From Ulva prolifera (lineage: Eukaryota > Chlorophyta > Ulvophyceae > Ulvales > Ulvaceae), in NCBI GenBank assembly GCA_023078555.1, contig CM041201.1, forward strand, positions 5,835,172-5,899,171: a DNA stretch of 64,000 bases. The letters run 5' to 3'. Shown in pieces: positions 55,651-64,000 of the stretch (its first letter is position 1; every line of letters starts with the position of its first letter). The notes under the pieces are model-generated. The model saw only the letters and a list, made by a program, of their open reading frames with translations. It was not told the DNA's origin and ran no database searches. A program made the translations under genes and the position numbers.

Positions 55651-57531
55651 GTGTGCAAGAATACAGGCCATCTCCAGAAGAAGTGCCAGGACATCCATCC
55701 GGAGGTCAGAAAGTTCCTCTCTGAGCAGGCAGCTCAACCTCGCGGCAACAACACCGGCCGCGGACGAGGACGCGGACGCGGACGGGGAAGAGGCCCATTC
55801 GTCGCTGCACTGGAGTTTCTTGGTGACGGATTCAGTATGATTGATGTTGCCCGCCTGGGCGAGCTGTGCAATTTTCTCATGGACAGTGGATCTCAGGCTC
55901 ATGTGATCCGTAATCCTGAGTTGTTCGTATGCATGCGGAAATCGAGAATCCCGTGCATCCAGCCTGTTGGTGACGAGGACATTCCTGTCGTGGGCGAAGG
56001 AACAATTTGTTTCAAAGTAGGTTCGTATGTGACTACGGGTGGTGATGTGAAGGAATTAGTCCTAGAGATCCCGAGCTGTCTGTATGTCCCTGCATGCCCC
56101 TTCAACATCTTGTCTACGGAGGAGTTGAAGCATGAGAATATTTTCCTGCAAACGCGTGCTGTCACGGAGGGAGGTGATATAGTCATCATCCCAGGTTTCT
56201 CTGACCGGGCCCTAGGCCACAAGGAGGGCAGGATTAACCAGTCCACAGACGCGAAGAATCATCCTGTTCTTTTCATTGAGACGGATAAGGGCAAGCCCAT
56301 CCTAAGGGGTGAGCAAGTCAATAGTCCTAGTGCGTGGTCCTCGATCAATGCCGTAGCAAAGCTCGAGAGTGACGAGGCCGATCTCTGCAGAATAGCTGCA
56401 TTGACTGGCAAGGCACAACATGTTCCGGGTGCCGCCAAGCTGAACACGACATTTCTGACACACCTGAGTCTGCAAACGGGCACATCTATTCTGCAAATGA
56501 TGTCCAAAGCTGAGGTGTATAAGGGTCTAGGAATAAAATCTGATGTGGTGAAGGAGAATCTAGGTCGCTGCCACGGTTGTCGCCTAGCCTCCCATGATTC
56601 CGGCTCTAGTAATCAGCATGGCACAAATGCAGAACATGATGAGGCCCAATGGTCTGGTGCATGGCTGCATGTTGATGTTATGGGTCCCATCTTGCCTGTA
56701 GGGATGGGAAAAGCACGGTACATTCTCATAGTCGTCGATGAGCATTCACGTTACAGTTTTGCTTGTCCAATGGATGCGAAGTCTAGAGTGCCACAGCTGC
56801 TAGTTGAAATCATTGAGCACATACGGACTAGTGTTCTTCCGCATGAGTTCGTTGATGATGAGGGCATTAAGATCACACCTAGAGTTATGGGTGTATACGG
56901 AGATCGTGGCGGAGAGTTTGAGGGTCACAATATCCAAGACTATTTCTCAGAGAACGGGATATCGTGGGAAACATGTGCTCCTGGAAATCATGAGGGCAAT
57001 GGTACAGCAGAGCGTACGTGTGGTGTCACCTCTGACAAAATGCGTGCTGCAATTCTCCCCACCGATCTACCCCGCCGGCTATGGCCGGAGGGGGCGATGT
57101 GTGTCAACCATTGCACTAATCTTGTGCCTAGCACTGCTTTGATGACTCGTGAAAAGAAAAAGTTCATAGAGAAGAATTTGTACAATGCGATTGAAAATCT
57201 CAGCAGAGCTAATAGCAGTAGAGTGCTCGCAGTGAAATCGAAAGGTGTGAGTAACAAGCCTGCTCCAGCTACAGGTGATAAGCTTATGACAGAAGAAGAG
57301 ATCACGGCACAGGCAAAGCGTGGCGAAAGGGAGCGGTGCAATAGACTCTGGGAAAACACTAATTTCCGACTTGTGGTCCCGTATATGGTCTTCTACGGGA
57401 GATCATTGAATCTTGAACGATTCAAACTGCTTGTAGAGCAGATGCGCCCATGGGGTTTGCCAGTGTATTTCTATCAGAATGGTCAGCATCTACGCAGACT
57501 AGACGCTAGGGGAACGAAGTTGAGAAACTAG
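55651..57531 (+). pseudogene. Copia-2 knuckle, protease and integrase
   Basis: One open frame of 626 codons with the knuckle remainder, a Gly/Arg-rich run, protease FLMDSGSQAHVIRNP, integrase zinc end CHGCRLASH, and the triad Asp in HVDVMGPIL, Asp in YGDRGGEFEG and Glu in NGTAERTCG, ending near LRRLDARGTKLRN. It is more intact than the same part of Copia-1. Downstream RT is lost. Confidence 0.92.
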
Positions 57532-57545
57532 AATTCCAGCCCAAG

Positions 57546-58129
57546 ATGGCGGAAAAAGTGTACGCGCCCCCGTTGTCAGATGTCGATGCAGTTGCTGCTC
57601 GCAAGCAGTACATGCAAGTGCACGGCGCTGCTGAGTATGATTTTGACGGGATGGCCATAGGCAAGAATGTTGTTGACCTGCATGATTCGGAGTACATCGA
57701 CGATAGCCTGGCCGCGGAGTTTGAGCATGTAGTTCCGGAGCTGGGAGATGACCTCGGTTCAGGGGAGCTACAACGGAACGGTCTGGATACTCGACTTGTG
57801 TCGAGAATACCGTGCGGGGATGCGATACCGGCGACTTCATACCGTCAATACGATGGTACTGGCCTAGAGCCTCCTTGGCTGTACCTTGTATGTAACATGT
57901 GTATCAATGGTATTGCCACCATATCAACTTTCAACATCTGGCTGTGTGGAGGAAGGAAGCTTTTTTCAGAATAGCCTGCACGTTTTACTTAAGGCACCCA
58001 TTGTGTCGATTACTCAAAACTCTGTATGACCTGAAACATGGCGCTCGCGAGTGGCACAAGGCATTGATTACAGTATTGGCTGAGATGGTGTGTCAGCGCT
58101 ACAGCTGTAGCGCTGGCAACGATCCATGA
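57546..58129 (+). pseudogene. Copia-2 linker and RT scrap
   Basis: 57546-57800 matches the Copia-1 linker (AAEYDFDGMAIGKNVVDLHDSE against AASFDFDGFAIGRQLGELHDSD, in part). A short RT piece, LLKTLYDLKHGAREWHKAL, is readable at about 58005-58075. The rest of RT, RNase H and the 3' LTR are gone, so the element is deleted rather than merely mutated. Confidence 0.8.
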
Positions 58130-60039
58130 TTAAAGCTTTACGATGCTTCAAGGTATCAACATAAGTGAATCTCTCAATTTATGCTCATGGCACTGGGGCA
58201 AGGCTCTTCAGGAAGGCTGTGCTGCATTCAGAGTACTTGTTTCCCGCCTCGCGGCGTCGGACGAGTATACGAGATGTCGCAGCTTGGGGGAACGGACGAT
58301 CGGCAGCCGGAAGAGGACGCATTGAAGCTCCTCTCTAAAGTTACCTCCGTCAGCCTGACCCACGTGACCGACGCCGTCACGCCTCGTGCCTTACGACGCC
58401 TGCATGACCACCGGGGTCACATGCCATGCAGTTGCACTGCCATGGCGCTGCAGCTGCGCTGGCGCTCGCGGCGGTCCAATAATTAAAACGCATTCAGCGG
58501 GAACACATTGCCCTTGTTTCTTACTGTGCTGTTTGGACATTGATAGGCGCTGTGCGACCTGGTGGGTCAGGACAACGTTGGCACGAGCCCGCAGTGAGGC
58601 CTGCAAATTGGCTGCAATCTAGGACAATGTGCTTGCTAAAGTGAAGCCGCTCCACTACCTGACATGCTGGTCGTTGAGCATATGTAGTTGCTGCGGTGCC
58701 GGGGAGATTGCCGTGTTGCCGTGTTGATGCAGTGGCCCGTGCCCCTCCGCCAGGCCGCATGTTTGCTGCAACACAGCTCCGTTGCAACGAAGAAACAACA
58801 ATGCCAGTATGTGGACGTTGGCTGGGTGGTCAGTCTATAACTGTGTTTGCGTTGCAAAAGCTCTGCAGATGCTAACACTGATGTTGACCTCGCCCGCGGC
58901 TCTGCAGCAGCGCTCGACACACTAAAATGAACCACAAATTCACTGTTGTTTTACTGCTGACCATATTCCTGTACTGTAGTGGACCCGCCGCAAATTGCAC
59001 CGCAAAGGCAATTGGTTTGCTCCGAGTAGCCGCGCGTGACAATTCTGATCGTCGCTCTAATACAACATCGCCGCAGTGCTATGAAAATCAACGATATGAT
59101 GTAAAAAGTTTAATGTTTGCTTTGCGTTTAGCCCTGATTATTACGCAACAGCTGGGCAGGTCTCTGCAGTGGTTTACTGCCAACATCCGAAGACAAGACA
59201 GTGCTGGCAAGCAAGCACGTCCACAGTGTGGACTCCACACTAAGCTAAAAAAAAATTAAATCAAAGCTTGCATTGCTGCTCAGCTGTAGGCCAGCCAAGG
59301 CAGCTCGCAGAGACAAGCTTTTGGCGAAAGGCACTTTGGTTTGCAGTCCGCGCTGCCCAACATCGCAGGCATGCACGCATCGCAGCGCTGCCTCTTTGAA
59401 AGCTTTTCAAGCTCTTTGTAGTGGAACGCCAGACAGCAGTCGTTCGTCTTCACGTTGCATGGCTGGGCAGTTGCGGTGACTGCTCGTGGCAGCCGTCATA
59501 TCCACCTACAGGCGGTCGTCATATGCGCGTAACATGCCCACCCATGTGGGGTGGCGTGACCTCACGGAGGTACACCTAAAAATGACCCGCATTGAACGAC
59601 TGCCCAGATTGTTCAGAGAGGGAACATTTACTGTCGGAAATTTGTAACACTCGGGATGAGTGCTCTTTTGTCGTACCTGAAGTGTGTTCAGCCGCTGCTA
59701 TTTCCAGCGCTGCTGCGATCAGCATCGCCAATTGGGCTGCAAAAAGTGCAAGCATAGCATTATGCTGCTGTCGCCTGATGTCTTGTCCGCGGTTGCGCGA
59801 AATACAACCAGCGATTCAAAGGCATTTGTGTGCGTTCCGTTGTCATTTTGATGCGTACCCCCTCGACATTGGAATGTGCCGGTATGTGCGCGCTCCATAG
59901 ATTATACAGCCCAGCTGCATAGCCGTGCATATTCAAGCGCAGTCTGTGTGAATGGATTTGCTCGCTGGGGACACATCTTCAGCACGTCGCCCATCAACAG
60001 TGGTCTGCTTTAGACGAACCCTGGTCTCAAACTTTACAG
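58130..60039. other. Upstream region of trehalase; possible signal-peptide exon inside
   Basis: Apart from the 58927 frame described separately, no coding region is supported. Confidence 0.4.
58927..59259 (+). CDS. Open frame with N-terminal signal peptide; candidate first exon of trehalase
   Basis: MNHKFTVVLLLTIFLYCSG followed by PAANCTA looks like a cleavable signal peptide. Trehalases of plants and animals carry a secretory or anchor segment here, and the in-phase core of trehalase begins only at 60040, so at least one more 5' exon is needed. No splice path from this frame to 60040 could be proven, and it may be a separate small secreted protein or chance. Confidence 0.35.
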   Translation: MNHKFTVVLLLTIFLYCSGPAANCTAKAIGLLRVAARDNSDRRSNTTSPQCYENQRYDVKSLMFALRLALIITQQLGRSLQWFTANIRRQDSAGKQARPQCGLHTKLKKN

Positions 60040-62948
60040 GGACATGCCTGTGATTGGCTCTGTTGGTGGCGCATATGATGCTCTGCTTGAATGCGGTGAA
60101 AATGGCAGAGACATCAGCACGATCTTGAAGGCTCGATTTGCACCTCCTGGTGCTGATTTGGAATTCTGCATGCCTTCAGACTGGACAAAGCTTCGGGCAA
60201 CAGCATTGCAGAGAATTACGTGCCCAGTCAGTCGACAACTTGCAACTGATATCCATGCCATATGGCCTCACCTGTGCCGGAAGGTATCAAAGCATGTGTG
60301 TTTTTGCCCCCAGCTTGACCACTACAGAATGTCCATGCTTACCTGCAACGGATGGCCGTGAAACGTGGCATGTTTGTTGCAGGTCAAGGTGGAAAAAGGT
60401 TTCACAAGTACATTGTTGACTTTGCCAGAACCATTCATCATCGCCGGGGAACGATTCCGAGAGATGTACTACTGGGACTCGTACTGGATTATCAAGGTAC
60501 GCACAGTAGGATTCGCAAGTGTCTGTATCATTCGCCACCCTTCCTGCTGCATACATCAAGCTTGAGTTCATCCAGTCTGCAGGGCCTGCTTGCTTGCGAT
60601 ATGATTGAAACGGCTAAGAACATCATCCTGAATTTCATGTACATGGTAGAACAGCATGGTTTCATCCCAAATGGCTCAAGGGTGCGCTTCACATCCGTCA
60701 TGTCGTAGCAGATGATGCTTTCATGCCTGGTCTTGCCGCACATCCTTGCATATGCCCATAGGGATCTCTGGGACAATAACAATTAGCATGATCGCAAGGT
60801 CAGGATAGGCATGATCGACTGACGAATCCTTGTGCGTCACCCTGGGGTTATGCCTGTTCTCCAGTGGTATAAAGCTCACATCACTGGAGAACAACAATTC
60901 CACACACATACATGGACTCGCTCTGATGTAAGCACACACAGAGGTGATCGTTGATCGAAATGACTGTCTTCAGGCAGGCGAGAACCTCTGTGCGATGTAA
61001 GCACACATCTAGGTGCGCATGGCCGATCATGGGGAGTGCGGCTGTGCCGGGGGGGGGGGGGGCATACCTGCATAGGTGCCTGCTGTTCAATCGGGAGTGA
61101 GTTGCCGGAGGCGGTACCACCGGCTGCAAGGGCTGCATGTAATGTACATATGACATAGGCAAGCACTAATTTGAGATCCTCATATGTTTTTGCACATGCC
61201 CACACAGAGGGACATCAGCACGTGATTGTGCATGTCTTTTTTTTGTGGGTGTCCGCAGACGCATAATGTAGGGCTCAATTAGACACAGCCGTTTAGAAGG
61301 AGCATCGCATCTGCATGCACAGGCAGGCAGGCATGTTGGGGGGTGCAGGTTGGCAAGACATCTGGTTCTTGCATTTCACCATCGTGCAACCTGTCTTTCC
61401 CTGTTGTCTTTCACTGAGCTGCCTGTCATGGCCTCTGCAAGAGTGTACAACGCTGCCCACAGGATGAATACCTGTGGTATGCCTGAATGCGACTGCTCAT
61501 GAGTATGGTAAGCAACGTCTAGGAGGACAGACATGTACGTCAGCTTCTGCAAAGCTTTCAGCCGTTTTAGATGGCTTTATGTTATCCACATATTGGCATG
61601 TTTGTGCAGGGTAAATGTGGTGCTGCAACCTGACAAAGTATCAGCATGTTATCGATCGCAGGGCAGTAATGCACCTGCTAATTCTCAGTTTCATTTCTTT
61701 TACAGGTATATTATCTGAATCGCAGCCAACCTCCTCTATTTGCTGCCATGGTGGACCTGTACTGCAACAGCTGTGACACCACTCCAGAGTTCAAGTCCCG
61801 TGCGCTGAGCTGCATCACAGTTGAGTATGCATACTGGACAACTGGTGCCAAGAGCTGTGCAATCATCGATTCTAATGGAATACGGCGCCTCTTCAGCCGC
61901 TACTATGCCCACTCAACGTCTCCACGCCCAGAAAGCTTCAAGTAGAGTCTCTCACGTTCAGCAAATCATCTCCACAATTGCTGCCCACTACTGAATGGAC
62001 CTTCCCCGTTCTGTAGCAAACTGGGCACGTGCATGTAGGGAAGATTTAGCACTGGCAGATTGCACAAATGGTGCAAGTGACCGTGAGGCCCTACTACGGA
62101 ACATTGCCTCAGCTGCAGAGTCAGGATGGGATTTCAGTTCTCGGTGGTGCGCTGATGACCAGGACCTGGCAAGCATTAGAACCACCCAGATCATTCCTAT
62201 AGATCTCAATGTCTACATTTGGAATGTAGAACAAGTAGCCAGCAAGCTGGCTCGCTCATTGGAAGACACACCTACAATGTTGTCGGTCCGATAACTACTT
62301 CAGTCAGTGCCCCCCGTTGCAACTGTACCTTCTCGTCCCATGGCACGTATCAAGCTCACCACTGATGATATGCAGTGGTCAAAACGAGCTGTTGCAAGGG
62401 CCGCAAGTATCAACTCATTGATGTGGTGCGAGGCATCCTGCAGCTGGACCGATCTTTTGCTGCATGGCAAATGTGACAGCGTCCAAGGGCAGACGTATCA
62501 GCATACACAACTACACAGACTGCATGCTTGTTCGTGGCTGCCGTTCTTGTGGGGACTTCCAAGTCCCGGTTACGGTTCTGCGGATGTTGTTAATGCCATG
62601 CGCCAGTCTGGTTTGGTCCGCAGTGGTGGTTTGGCAACCACTGCAGTGAGCACACAGCAGCAATGGGATGAGTCTAGTTCATGGGCGCCGCTCGTCTGCA
62701 TGTGGGTTGACGGACTGTGCTTGCATGGAGGAAGAGAAGGCAGAGAGCTCGGCCAGGAACTAGGGCGTAACTTCTTAAACAGTGTGTTTATTGGCTTATC
62801 ACAGACTGGACACATCTGGGAAAAGTACAGCTCGTTGACATGCGGCGTTTGTGGACAGGGGGGAGAATACACCGTCCAGAAGGGCTTTGGCTGGACCAAC
62901 GGTACTGCATTACATCTTTTGCTTAGAATGGGAATGACAGTAAGCTAG
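60040..62948 (+). CDS. Trehalase, glycoside hydrolase family 37 (5' exon unresolved)
   Basis: Hydrolyses trehalose to two glucose, probably outside the cell or in the secretory pathway. Exons 60040-60283, 60383-60496, 60583-60681, 61706-61941, 62039-62285 and 62376-62948 join in phase (504 codons with TAG). The order matches plant trehalase: [51 protein letters not shown] (signature 1, PGGRF read as AGERF), [45 protein letters not shown] (catalytic acid Asp), [23 protein letters not shown] (signature 2, usual Pro replaced), EKY (catalytic base Glu) and [14 protein letters not shown]. Both catalytic residues are kept. The middle intron (60682-61705) is over 1 kb. Missing N-terminus is the only gap; see 58927. 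Confidence 0.93.
60682..61705 (+). repeat. Trehalase large intron with a G14 run (61049-61062)
   Basis: GT...TTACAG intron of 1,024 bases. It contains fourteen consecutive G, and a direct repeat pair around 60930 and 60995 (GAGGTGATCG-, TGTAAGCACACA). No gene inside. Confidence 0.7.
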
Positions 62949-63087
62949 TGATGTAACAGGTCAGATGTGCATGCTTTGTTCTGATTCCACAGAACATGAC
63001 CTGTGTTGACGTACAAAACAGCAAAGGCCTTCTCCACTCCTCCATACCGACGGCAAAGTGCCCCAAATGTGCCATCATGCCAAGTGG

Positions 63088-64000
63088 TCACATCAACTCC
63101 CTGTCAGACTCAGCCGCATGAATGTGACGTTTCAAGAAGTCCCGTTTAAGACTGTCACTTTCTAACGACATCCAGATGTGTTGTGGCACAAGGACAGCTG
63201 GAATCTTACATGCAACAAACAAATATTGCATCATCCGAGTTTGGCCCAACGGTATTGGAGCAGGCACTTGCATACCCTGCAATCATCAGTCAATATATGG
63301 TTGCGTTGGGACTACATACGTGCACATGACCGATATTTGGGTCGGGATATTGCCCATATGCATCACAGGTAGACAGGCTGTGTGCATGCTCTAAACTTCA
63401 CACCTGGCCAGCAGGCGGCGGAACCGCATTGATGGAAAACTTGGTTGGGCCAAGGCACATGATAGCCACATCTCGATTTGAACACCATAGATCAACTGTG
63501 AAAATCCCGTCATTGATTATTGCCTGCAACAAGCTGATGTGACGCAAAATGATCCAAGAGAGACATGTGTTACACTGTCCTGTGCAGTGCATCATTGGTA
63601 GCATACCTTTGTCTCAACTGGCCTGATGTCAAGCATGCTTGTCAGGATGCGCTTCACATCCATCTCAAAGTCGCTTGAGCTGTGCCTGGATTCTTCCCTT
63701 TTTGATCTTCGCCAGGCTCTATCAGCTTCTTGCAGCAGCAGCTGGGGCATGAAGTACGCTTCCAAATTCGAAGAGCTCACGCTGGCACGCATGAAGATGT
63801 ACACCTGCAGATCACCAAACTTTGCACATTCACCGCCGAATGAATCCAGGGCAGGCAAACATAAACAAAATCATGGAATCCGACCTGGAAAAAGTACTTC
63901 AGGGCACTTTCATCTATTGCAGACACGTTGAATGTGCGCAGCCTGCCTACAAGCGTGTTCCATACACCCATGGTGCAGCTTCGGAAAAGGGCAAAGACCC
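63088..64000 (-). CDS. RAP-domain protein, 3' part (gene continues off the right edge)
   Basis: Minus-strand exons: 64000-63885 (open at the edge), 63804-63607, 63523-63404 and 63276-63088 with TGA. All are in phase. The last two exons form a RAP domain: DGIFTVDLWCSNRDVAI (beta strands), LGPTKFSIN (the usual DGPxHF, degenerate), PLGQTRMMQYLFVA, then VLVPQHIWMSLESDSLKRDFL. RAP proteins (including algal OPR and animal FASTK types) act in chloroplast or mitochondrial RNA processing and translation, and the RAP domain is usually at the C-terminus, as here. The upstream part that would carry repeats is outside the window. Tail-to-tail with trehalase, 139 bases apart. Confidence 0.8.

Noticed and set aside
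1..64000. CRISPR arrays, bacterial operons, tRNA or rRNA genes
   Set aside because: Spaced direct repeats of CRISPR type, Shine-Dalgarno-led gene clusters and recognisable tRNA/rRNA sequences were not seen; the window is eukaryotic.

Overview
This window is nuclear DNA of a eukaryote with spliceosomal GT-AG introns (donors mostly GTGCGT/GTRNG, acceptors mostly TGCAG). The host genes suggest a photosynthetic, green-alga-like organism: a plant-type IspG of the plastid isoprenoid pathway, a plant PAT16-like DHHC palmitoyltransferase, a plant-type GH37 trehalase and a RAP-domain protein of the kind that act on organelle RNA. The species cannot be named from the sequence.

Layout. About 0-32 kb holds a head-to-tail array of one very large, unfamiliar gene. 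Copy A (1-1279) is a 3'-truncated remnant. Copy B (from 4439) reads to about 15290, where a small TIR element cuts it. Copy C (16747 to at least 27810) is the most complete, and fragment D (about 31.6-32.4 kb) keeps only a helicase segment. I rebuilt the exons by eye by comparing copies. All 14 C exons and all 12 B exons join in phase, giving reading frames of about 2,320 and 2,145 codons. The predicted protein has, in order, a tyrosine-recombinase-like domain, an acidic linker, five or six Cys/His zinc modules, a basic NLS-like segment, a conserved alpha-helical region, a SUMO-interaction-like motif in a Pro/Ala-rich tail, and (C and D) a PIF1/RecD-like SF1 helicase core. I know of no described family with this layout, and it is the main discovery candidate here. 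Satellites, a microsatellite-filled intron and a solo LTR decorate the array.

About 32-42.4 kb is retrotransposon DNA: a 5'-truncated, decayed Ty3/Gypsy chromovirus (integrase plus chromodomain) and a structurally complete Ty1/Copia element on the minus strand (375-bp LTRs, 5-bp TSD CAACG, PBS, PPT) whose frame is broken by frameshifts and one stop. About 42.5-47 kb holds a weakly supported ankyrin-repeat gene. At 47.1-52.6 kb IspG (minus) and the DHHC gene (plus) lie head to head. At 53.7-58.1 kb is a second, 3'-truncated Copia element with nested LTR fragments and a solo LTR. The window ends with trehalase (plus, to 62948) facing the 3' end of a RAP-domain gene (minus, running off the right edge).

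The host genes serve unrelated functions (isoprenoid precursors, protein S-acylation, trehalose breakdown, probable organelle RNA handling). No operon-like logic is expected. The left half looks like a repeat-rich accessory block beside a gene-bearing right half.
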